The translations under genes and the position numbers were made by a program. Shown here in pieces: positions 6,746 to 12,343 of a stretch of DNA of 12,343 bases. Source of the DNA: UBA10427 sp003500135 (GTDB taxonomy: Bacteria > Bacteroidota > Bacteroidia > Cytophagales > Cyclobacteriaceae); contig CAWZYQ010000117.1 in assembly GCA_963966275.1 (NCBI GenBank), positions 1 to 12,343 of the forward strand, given 5' to 3'. The notes beneath the pieces are model-generated. The model made no database searches, had not been told where the DNA came from, and was given only the letters and a program-made list of their open reading frames with translations. How positions within the stretch are numbered: position 1 is the first letter of the stretch; the number at the start of each line of letters is the position of its first letter.

Positions 6746-6757
6746 TGACTTTAGTCA
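6746..6757. promoter_or_regulatory. Short palindrome TGACTTTAGTCA
   Basis: Perfect 5-bp arms TGACT and AGTCA flank a 2-bp centre, midway in the divergent region. It could be a second operator. The short arms make chance occurrence possible. Confidence 0.25.
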
Positions 6758-6792
6758 GCGATTTGTGATTTTTTATGTAAACAATTGGTTTT

Positions 6793-6810
6793 AAGCGTTT
6801 AAACATGCTT
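6793..6810. promoter_or_regulatory. Imperfect palindrome around GTTTAAAC
   Basis: AAGC, the perfect 8-bp palindrome GTTTAAAC, an AT spacer, then GCTT form an 18-bp imperfect dyad, 65 bp before the ATG at 6876. It is a candidate operator for the plus-strand gene pair. No family assignment is possible. Confidence 0.25.
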
Positions 6811-6875
6811 TTTCAATGATTATTTTTAGACTAAAAGTTCTTTCCTTATCTTACCGGTACTAAACCATCGTAGCC

Positions 6876-7742
6876 ATGAAGTATATCTCCTTGTTCATCC
6901 TATTTGCCATTCTAAGCTTGCCTGGTAAGGCCCAAAAAAGAATCCGGCCCGGCGCTTCCATGAATCCTGGTGATACCATTATTGCACCAGGGGTAGGCAT
7001 CACTTTCATTGTTCCGGAGGGGTGGTCCGGTATTTTGCCCCAAAAAAGCGAGATTGCCTTTCTTCTGCCACAAAGGAGTGAAATCGGATACCTGTTTCTG
7101 ATGGCGCGCGAAAGGGATTTTTCCAAAATTTCTGAAACCTTAAAGAAAACGATCCCGCTTACAGATGAAATCAGTCTTATATCGAGTCGTGAGCCTGAAA
7201 TAAATGGTAATGTCGCAACCGGATTCTATGAAGTAATCGGTACAATAAATCCTTCTGAAGCGTATGTAAAAGCCAAAGAAGGTCCATATGGGGTAGCTGC
7301 CGTTTATGCCTTGATTACCACTACCGACCTGATGGCCAAAGACCAACCACTTGTGGATCAAATGATTGAACAAACGCGTTTTAGCGAACCACGCGAAGCC
7401 GGAATGTACGATGACTTTGATTGGTCAAAAAGGTTAAAAGATAAATATCTGGTGCAATATAAAGTGGCTCAAAATTACCGTGTAAAGGCCGAGATTTGGC
7501 TTTGTAGTGATGGTACTTTTACCACAAAATTTAAAGAAGGCGGACCAGTAAAAGGAGAAAAAAGCCAGTACAAAGGCAGGCATAACGGAACATGGACAGC
7601 TGAAGGTGTTGGGCCAAACGGCAAGCTGACTTTGAACTACCAAAAAAAGGAACCCTTGGTACTCGACATGAAAATGGAGGACGAAAAAGCATATGTAAAC
7701 AGTTATCGCTTTTATTTCTTAATGAATGATAAATGCAAATAA
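6876..7742 (+). CDS. Exported protein of unknown function
   Basis: I do not recognise a named family for this 288-residue protein. It begins with a clear Sec signal peptide (Met-Lys-Tyr start, hydrophobic 4-15, probable cleavage after about AQ at 19-20), so it acts outside the cytoplasm. Two regions are visible. Region one (about 30-170) begins with a GITFIVPEGWSGILP segment (41-55) followed by alternating beta-type stretches. Region two (about 200-288) has the pattern LCSDGTF...GTW...GKLTLNY...YVNSYRFYF, like small lipocalin-like beta barrels that end many bacterial exported proteins. Cys210 and Cys287, both in region two, could form a disulfide. The peptidase gene follows 7 bp after the stop, so the two are probably co-transcribed. 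No catalytic motif is evident. Confidence 0.75.
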   Translation: MKYISLFILFAILSLPGKAQKRIRPGASMNPGDTIIAPGVGITFIVPEGWSGILPQKSEIAFLLPQRSEIGYLFLMARERDFSKISETLKKTIPLTDEISLISSREPEINGNVATGFYEVIGTINPSEAYVKAKEGPYGVAAVYALITTTDLMAKDQPLVDQMIEQTRFSEPREAGMYDDFDWSKRLKDKYLVQYKVAQNYRVKAEIWLCSDGTFTTKFKEGGPVKGEKSQYKGRHNGTWTAEGVGPNGKLTLNYQKKEPLVLDMKMEDEKAYVNSYRFYFLMNDKCK

Positions 7743-7749
7743 AGGCTAC

Positions 7750-9141
7750 ATGAAAATGCGAAACTCACTTTTAGTACTGTTTACCATTTTTTCATTTCAA
7801 ATCATTCCGTATGCCCAGGATACTTCTCAAAAGACTGATGCTATCATCGAACAATTATATGAAAAAGCATTGGTAGATGGCCATGCCTATGAGAACCTCC
7901 GTTACCTTTGTAAAGAGATCGGTCCAAGACTGACCGGCTCACCAGGGGCTACGTCTGCAGTTGACTGGGGACAGGATATTATGAAATCTTACGGATTTGA
8001 TTCGGTATGGCTGCAGCCCGTTATGGTACCCCATTGGGTACGTGGTGCACCGGAAAAAGCCAAAGTAGTGGGATCTAAGCGAATGGGTGATGTGCCTTTA
8101 ACCATTACTGCTCTTGGAAATTCTGTTGGAACAGGGCCATTCGGAATTTCAGCGGAAGTAGTAGAAGTGGAAGGCTTTCAAGACCTGAAAGCCCATGGTG
8201 AAGAAAAATTCAAAGGCAAAATCGTTTTTTTCAATAAGAAGATGAATAATGCTTATCCCAGAACCTTTATGGCCTATAGTGAAGCAGGGTTTATCCGTTA
8301 TGCCGGGCCTGCGGAGGCAGGAATGTATGGCGCAATAGGCACCATCGTGCGCTCTCTTGGAACAGAAACCGATGATTTTCCACATACGGGTTCTACCTCC
8401 TATAAGCTGAACGTTCCGAAGGTCCCAGCCGTGGCCATCAGTACCAAAGATGCGGATATGTTGAGTCAAATGATCGAGGCTGAAGGCAACGTTCGCGTTT
8501 ATCTGGAAACACATTGTGAAATGCATGAGGACAAACTTTCATATAATGTCGTTGGAGAAATGAAAGGAACGGAAAATCAGGAAAAGATTATTGTTGTTGG
8601 TGGCCACCTCGACTCCTGGGACCTGGCTGAAGGGGCGCACGACGACGGCGCCGGAATCGTACAGTCACTGGAAGCCTTGCGTCTATTGAACGAAATTGGT
8701 TATAAACCAAAAAATACATTGCGAGTAGTCTTTTTTATGAACGAAGAAAATGGCCTGCGTGGTGGAAAAGCTTACGCCAAATGGGCAGAAGAAAATAATG
8801 TGGAACATATATGTGGGATCGAATCAGATGCCGGTGGATTTACTCCTCGCGCATTTAGTGTAGATGCTGAACTCGAGATAATTGAACGCATGCAGCGTTG
8901 GGTTCCACATTTCCAACCTTACGGACTTTATAAAATTGAAAAGAGTTATGGTGGTGCAGATATCAGTCCGCTTAAAAATCAAGGAGTTATTACCATTGGC
9001 CTGAGGCCCGACTCTCAGCGCTACTTCGTGTATCATCACTCCGCATTGGACACCTTCGACAAAGTGAACCGGCGAGAACTACACCTCGGCGCTGCATCAA
9101 TGGCGGCTTTGATGTATATGATCGACAGTCAGGGATTGTGA
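7750..9141 (+). CDS. Exported M28 metallopeptidase, carboxypeptidase Q-like
   Basis: With the start at 7750 the protein has 463 residues and a signal peptide at about 1-22 ending YAQ. An upstream in-frame ATG at 7726 lies inside the preceding gene and would put a polar extension before the signal, so it is rejected. The M28 di-zinc site is complete: His286 and Asp288 (GGHLDSWD), bridging Asp298 (HDDGAG), catalytic Glu332 with Glu333 (NEENG), Asp360 (ESDAGG) and His430 (HHSALDTFDKV). A protease-associated-like insert precedes it, at about 130-245. The GGHLDSWD...DDG spacing and the overall layout match the carboxypeptidase Q (plasma glutamate carboxypeptidase) branch, which cleaves dipeptides and short peptides. 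The likely role is periplasmic or secreted peptide breakdown for nutrition. It shares a short operon with the unknown exported protein upstream. No functional link to the sulfur cluster is apparent. Confidence 0.92.
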   Translation: MKMRNSLLVLFTIFSFQIIPYAQDTSQKTDAIIEQLYEKALVDGHAYENLRYLCKEIGPRLTGSPGATSAVDWGQDIMKSYGFDSVWLQPVMVPHWVRGAPEKAKVVGSKRMGDVPLTITALGNSVGTGPFGISAEVVEVEGFQDLKAHGEEKFKGKIVFFNKKMNNAYPRTFMAYSEAGFIRYAGPAEAGMYGAIGTIVRSLGTETDDFPHTGSTSYKLNVPKVPAVAISTKDADMLSQMIEAEGNVRVYLETHCEMHEDKLSYNVVGEMKGTENQEKIIVVGGHLDSWDLAEGAHDDGAGIVQSLEALRLLNEIGYKPKNTLRVVFFMNEENGLRGGKAYAKWAEENNVEHICGIESDAGGFTPRAFSVDAELEIIERMQRWVPHFQPYGLYKIEKSYGGADISPLKNQGVITIGLRPDSQRYFVYHHSALDTFDKVNRRELHLGAASMAALMYMIDSQGL

Positions 9142-9162
9142 TAGGGTTGATGGGTCTGGAGG

Positions 9163-9201
9163 TTATGGTTCTATGTTATTTTTGACATTAAAGGACCATA
9201 G
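9163..9201 (+). terminator. Hairpin after the peptidase gene (weak terminator candidate)
   Basis: Arms TTATGGTTCT (9163-9172) and AGGACCATAG (9192-9201) pair over 10 positions with two G-U wobbles, and an inner ATGT/ACAT pair is possible. It starts 21 bp after the peptidase stop. No clear U-tract follows, so it may be a weak terminator or a 3'-end stabiliser. Confidence 0.35.
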
Positions 9202-9326
9202 TGTGGTAGGTTACCGGATTTGGAGTGGCACGATCAATTTCTAAAAGAGCTCTTAATCGTTGCTTTATGTAAGGCCGTTAGCATTTCAATCAAATGAGTT
9301 TTCAGCCATAGTGTTTTACTTTATGC

Positions 9327-9358
9327 TTAAGTGAACTGAAAAATTGTTTTGCACTTAA
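9327..9358 (-). terminator. Hairpin downstream of the DUF748 gene (candidate terminator)
   Basis: Perfect arms TTAAGTG (9327-9333) and CACTTAA (9352-9358) enclose an 18-nt AT-rich loop, 14 bp past the stop of the minus-strand gene at 9373. No long U-run is adjacent. It lies between convergent genes, where a terminator is expected. The remainder of 9142-9372 shows no gene. Confidence 0.35.
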
Positions 9359-9372
9359 TAACTTTGCATAAT

Positions 9373-11625
9373 CTAATCCACCCTGTACTCCACCATAAAG
9401 TAAGGATACGAAGTAGTATCCGAATGAAGGGTATCCGAATCAACAAAGGACCAGTTTTCCAGAGGAACCTGTGAATTCAGTTCAAGATATTGAAGGATAT
9501 TCTTTTGTCTTTCACTCCAAAGTTTCCTGCTGAAGCTATTTACCAGTGCTGTATCAACAAGCTCAAGCCCTATTTCAGAAAGATTATCTGCATTAACGCT
9601 GTCTCCCCAGGTGATTTTACTTTGTACATAATTTAGGAATAAAGTATCTTCAGAGGTAACCTTTAGTTTTGGAAGCCACGTTGAATCTCGTTCAGTTATT
9701 TTATTTTCATCCCAAAATGCTTTTTTTAGCTCCGAAACCGCTATATAAGGGGCTTCATCACTCTGATTCGTGGTCACCAGAGAAGCGTGTAACTCTGGTT
9801 TTTTTTCCAGTGCCTTGCTTATTGAATTGAGCTTTCTTTGCTGTTTAGGTGTTAGTTCGGATTGCAAGGGATCAAATGTGATTGCTTTCATATCTTCTTC
9901 ATTGGCTCCGACCGCCTCAGCTAATAATTTATAGGGCGCTGCCACTGCTTTCACCAGTATGTTTTTAATTACTTGCAATATTACCCGCCCTATCCGGTAA
10001 TTGGGATCATCGAGTCGACCATCTATGGGAAGCTCTAAATCTACGTTACCATCAAAATCGCGCAATAGCGCAATGGCCAATTTAAGTGGCACATTGTATT
10101 CACTTGTATTACCGGATTTATCACCTACCTTTATTCTTTCAATCAAAACACTGTTTTCACTTTCCAGATAATAATTGTCAATTCGATTCTTACTAATTAA
10201 TATGAGATTGCCATCATCAAAATTATGGCCCATATAGAAATCAACATATGGGTTAGTGTCGGAAATAGAAAGGTTGTCAACTTCCACATTCAACACCATA
10301 TCGTTTATACCTCTACGACTAATATCGAGCTCTCCTACCAGATTACCCCGTTCGTTCACTTTTGATTTCAGATCAAAAAAAGCGTAATCATCTTCCGGTG
10401 AAATATTGATTGCTACAGCCGATAAATTCCAAAGTTTCATCTTAAATGGATCATGAAGTGTTTTTTCTTCATAGTCGAGCCAACCCTGATAAACTGCTAT
10501 GGTATCAGCAGTAAAGTTAGAACTAAGATACGTATGCGTAATATCATAAAGATAAAGGGCCATCAATTCGAACGGATTGTAAAATTCCGATTCATCTGAC
10601 ACGCTTTGCATTTGAAATAAGCTATCTGCCTGACTATCCATTGACGAATAAGTGAAATTATCCCCCTCTTCTGTAAGCACAAATTGCAAATACGGGCGGA
10701 TGAGTTTGATAGTGCCAAAATCATATTTTTGTGTGCGTATATTGGCTGTATCAATCTGGACCTGCAGATCCTTCCAGGACAAAATACTATCATTTTTCAA
10801 ACCTTTGATCAATAAATCCTTCAAATGAAGATCACCACTAAACATGATGCTGTCAGTTTGTGCATAACTTCCTGCAACATGCAATTCACCGCCAATCAAG
10901 CTTTTAAATTCGGTCAATGCTATTACAACAGATAAATATGGTGAGAATGGTTGAAGAGAAACATCATCAATATTCATATTCACTTTGTAGAATTCATCAT
11001 TAAGGTCGATTTGTACCTCAGAATTAATAGTACCCCCTTCAATCGTTCTGAAACCTAAGTCTATAGGAATCACCGCATCTTCACTCGAGGCGCCGGTACT
11101 ACTCACGTTCACTTCTTCAAAAGAAAGATTCAACTCATTTATTACATCACTGTAATCCAACCGTCCATCATATATTTTTAGTTCATTAACTTCCCATGAC
11201 CACGATTCGGAATCCAGGTCTTCTTGTGTCAAACTGTCTTCATCAAAAAGCTGTATAAAATCATCAAAATTAAAGGATTCCATTTCCTGCTTAATTCGAA
11301 TTGATGGCGCCCATACAGTTATACGACGAATATGCAGCTTATTCCATATTGTTTTGTGCCAAGCCATTTTCACAGCCAGTTCTTCGACATGGAAGAAGGT
11401 ATCGAGTGCATTGGGTTCAAATAACGTCACCTGCTCCAGTTCCATGGTTCCAAATACCAGATTCATATCAACATCTTCGATTTCAATCTCCCGGCCTATT
11501 AATTCAATATCATTTTTTTCAATATACCATTCTGTAATAATGGGAATGAGGAATAGGATCAGGGCTATGAATGCGAACAGTATGATAAGTAATAACGTGA
11601 ACCGCGAGAATTGTGGCATTTTCAT
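9373..11625 (-). CDS. DUF748/AsmA-like envelope protein
   Basis: A 750-residue protein with one N-terminal membrane helix (about 8-30) and a long periplasmic body. The sequence is rich in alternating beta strands, for example IEIEDVDMNLVFGTMELEQV (47-66), as in AsmA/TamB/YhdP relatives. The DUF748 hallmark is near 530-625: ELPIDGRLDDPNYRIG (531-546), a helical NILVKAVAAPYKLLAEAVG (555-573), then FDPLQSELTPKQQRKLNSIS (584-603) and a KKPELHASLVTTN strand (608-620). Proteins of this superfamily are associated with outer-membrane biogenesis and lipid transport between membranes; the precise role of DUF748 members is not settled. The start at 11625 gives a full anchor helix; Met3 is an alternative. 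It is convergent with the peptidase gene and stands alone here. A 6-bp inverted repeat sits just upstream. Confidence 0.82.
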   Translation of the reverse strand: MKMPQFSRFTLLLIILFAFIALILFLIPIITEWYIEKNDIELIGREIEIEDVDMNLVFGTMELEQVTLFEPNALDTFFHVEELAVKMAWHKTIWNKLHIRRITVWAPSIRIKQEMESFNFDDFIQLFDEDSLTQEDLDSESWSWEVNELKIYDGRLDYSDVINELNLSFEEVNVSSTGASSEDAVIPIDLGFRTIEGGTINSEVQIDLNDEFYKVNMNIDDVSLQPFSPYLSVVIALTEFKSLIGGELHVAGSYAQTDSIMFSGDLHLKDLLIKGLKNDSILSWKDLQVQIDTANIRTQKYDFGTIKLIRPYLQFVLTEEGDNFTYSSMDSQADSLFQMQSVSDESEFYNPFELMALYLYDITHTYLSSNFTADTIAVYQGWLDYEEKTLHDPFKMKLWNLSAVAINISPEDDYAFFDLKSKVNERGNLVGELDISRRGINDMVLNVEVDNLSISDTNPYVDFYMGHNFDDGNLILISKNRIDNYYLESENSVLIERIKVGDKSGNTSEYNVPLKLAIALLRDFDGNVDLELPIDGRLDDPNYRIGRVILQVIKNILVKAVAAPYKLLAEAVGANEEDMKAITFDPLQSELTPKQQRKLNSISKALEKKPELHASLVTTNQSDEAPYIAVSELKKAFWDENKITERDSTWLPKLKVTSEDTLFLNYVQSKITWGDSVNADNLSEIGLELVDTALVNSFSRKLWSERQKNILQYLELNSQVPLENWSFVDSDTLHSDTTSYPYFMVEYRVD

Positions 11626-11637
11626 AGTACAATTAAG

Positions 11638-11657
11638 TTGTCTGGTAAATTAGACAA
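11638..11657. repeat. Inverted repeat in the leader of the DUF748 gene
   Basis: TTGTCT (11638-11643) and AGACAA (11652-11657) are perfect 6-bp arms with an 8-nt spacer, ending 12 bp before the ATG of the minus-strand gene. It may be an operator or a short leader hairpin. The arms are short, so chance is possible. Confidence 0.3.
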
Positions 11658-11802
11658 AGACACCTTACTAATATAAAACAAAACCCAACAAAGCTGAATC
11701 ACTGAATATATTAATTAATGATTAAGTCAATATTTTTGTGTTATCATGAACTCAATTCAGGAAATCTATTAAAAACTGTCAACTGGTTTTAGGATAAGAC
11801 AA
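11658..11802. other. AT-rich intergenic stretch without a recognised gene
   Basis: This part between the DUF748 gene leader and the tandem repeat is AT-rich, with a short ATTAATTAAT palindrome. No open frame, RNA gene or clear promoter could be supported here. Confidence 0.4.
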
Positions 11803-12011
11803 TTTACGACGCTGCCGGACCGCATTACGACACTGTCGGACGCATTATGACGCTGCCGACTGACAATACGGCAGTAACTGATATCATTACGAGGCTGTTG
11901 AGTGACATTACGGCAGCTACGATTGACATTACGGCGCTTAACGGTGACACTACGGCAGTGTTCAATTGCATTACCACATTTTTTATTCGCATTGTTAAGC
12001 GGTTAAGACCC
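11803..12011. repeat. Degenerate 21-bp tandem repeat, about ten units
   Basis: Units begin at 11803, 11824, 11844, 11865, 11886, 11907, 11928, 11949, 11970 and 11991. All spacings are 21 bp except one of 20. The front half approximates ATTACGGCGCTG and the back half ends in TGAC; the last two units are the most decayed. Both strands read as seven-residue repeats, for example DITALNG on plus and VMSLNSL on minus, because 21 bp is seven codons. The plus frame has its ATG inside unit 3 and the minus frame needs a TTG start. Neither has a signal, domain or ribosome site, so I treat this as a DNA repeat, not a gene. Twenty-one bp is also two helical turns, so protein-binding repeats would lie on one face. 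Confidence 0.82.
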
Positions 12012-12217
12012 TTAGCGGTGTTTTTTTTGGTTTGCTTCGTAAATATTTTCTTTTTTTCGGAAAAAAGCAAAATATCGGCAGTAATTCAACATAGCATAAA
12101 GACAGGTTTTATGGATCATCGGTTCAAGGGAAGGACTTAATGCTCCGGATCATTGCACCATGAGCTATTATCTGAAGTATGTTCTACTTCCAGCTTCGAG
12201 CTAAATGCTTTCAGCTA
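12012..12217. other. Intergenic stretch between two repeat arrays
   Basis: No supported gene. It includes T-rich runs (about 12021-12028 and 12050-12057), which could be part of a transcript end, but no strong stem stands directly before them. The plus-strand frame running from the repeat to 12140 is low-complexity and hydrophobic and is not convincing. Confidence 0.35.
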
Positions 12218-12306
12218 TTGAACTGAACTGTTGAACCGCTGAGCCTTTGAACTCTTGAACTTCTTTAAACCTTAAACTTGAAACAACCATTCCCTGAACC
12301 CTGAAC
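12218..12306 (+). repeat. Cluster of TTGAAC-like hexamers
   Basis: About ten copies of TTGAAC or a one-base variant occur in 89 bp: 12218, 12223 (CTGAAC), 12231, 12247, 12255, 12265 (TTAAAC), 12272 (TTAAAC), 12278 (TTGAAAC), 12294 (CTGAAC) and 12301 (CTGAAC). Spacing is irregular, 5 to 16 bp. This resembles degenerate TTGAAC/TTTGAAC microsatellite-like tracts I associate with Bacteroidetes intergenic DNA. No coding potential is evident. Confidence 0.65.
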
Positions 12307-12343
12307 CATTTCCCCATTCCAGATTCAACCTTCGATCTTCTAG

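Larger units (their letters stand above)
6632..6875. promoter_or_regulatory. Divergent intergenic promoter region
   Basis: This 244-bp, AT-rich gap separates the sulfur cluster (minus strand) from the exported-protein gene (plus strand), so it must hold promoters for both. A possible minus-strand -7 element is TAGGATTG (plus coordinates 6671-6678, one mismatch to TAnnTTTG). Plus-strand candidates are TACCTTTG at 6702-6709 (perfect) and TATCTTAC at 6847-6854 (weaker but closer to the ATG at 6876). No clear -33 TTTG stands at the proper distance for any of them. No small gene is visible. Confidence 0.5.

Noticed and set aside
7726..7749. Earlier start for the M28 peptidase at 7726
   Set aside because: It overlaps the preceding gene and puts a polar stretch before the signal peptide. 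The ATG at 7750 begins a standard signal sequence.
8149..8526. Minus-strand 125-residue frame opposite the peptidase
   Set aside because: It is antisense to a gene with complete catalytic motifs and has no recognisable features.
11803..12011. CRISPR array
   Set aside because: The units are degenerate with a 21-bp period and no unique spacers between identical repeats, and no cas genes are present.
11825..12070. Minus-strand 81-residue frame with seven-residue repeats
   Set aside because: It needs a TTG start and is explained by the same DNA repeat. It cannot be excluded as a decayed gene but is not supported.
11847..12140. Plus-strand 97-residue open frame over the 21-bp repeat
   Set aside because: Its repetitive content follows from the DNA repeat. 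The start is inside a repeat unit, there is no ribosome site, and the tail is hydrophobic low complexity with no domain.

Overview
The window looks like chromosomal DNA of a Bacteroidetes bacterium, probably of the Cytophagales type and marine or sediment-associated. This rests on protein style (IS481 transposase, split YeeE/YedE pair, carboxypeptidase Q-like M28 peptidase, DUF748 protein), the near absence of Shine-Dalgarno sequences, TAnnTTTG-like -7 elements, and a TTGAAC-type intergenic repeat. No rRNA or housekeeping marker is present, so the assignment is an inference.

Layout. (1) At 1-388 lies the 5' part of an IS481-family element. It has nested inverted repeats in its leader and a transposase that loses family similarity after about residue 79. 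(2) At 446-6631, minus strand, is a tightly packed seven-gene cluster, read from 6631 down to 446. It encodes a Tat-exported molybdopterin oxidoreductase of the PsrA/PhsA type, a four-cluster ferredoxin subunit (PsrB type), an NrfD/PsrC membrane subunit, two half-size YeeE/YedE sulfur-transport proteins, and two membrane-anchored rhodanese-domain proteins. Gaps are -4, 13, 11, 18, 31 and 3 bp, so one transcript is likely. (3) At 6632-6875 is a divergent promoter region with a CRP/FNR-like palindrome and two other palindromes. (4) At 6876-9141, plus strand, an exported protein of unknown function is followed after 7 bp by an exported M28 metallopeptidase. (5) At 9142-9372 is a spacer between convergent genes with two hairpins. 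(6) At 9373-11625, minus strand, is a 750-residue DUF748/AsmA-like envelope protein. (7) At 11626-12343 there is no convincing gene. It holds a degenerate 21-bp tandem repeat of about ten units and a cluster of TTGAAC-like hexamers.

How it may work. The cluster looks like an envelope module for sulfane sulfur. The Mo enzyme with its FeS and NrfD subunits would exchange electrons between the quinone pool and polysulfide, thiosulfate or a similar compound. The YeeE/YedE pair would move thiosulfate or sulfane sulfur across the membrane. The two rhodanese proteins would bind or relay sulfur in the periplasm. The most striking detail is in the rhodanese pair: both end in a basic stretch plus Gly-Gly-Cys-Ser, yet one has lost its catalytic Cys to Ser at the same residue number (116). 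The substrate and the direction of the redox reaction cannot be read from the sequence.
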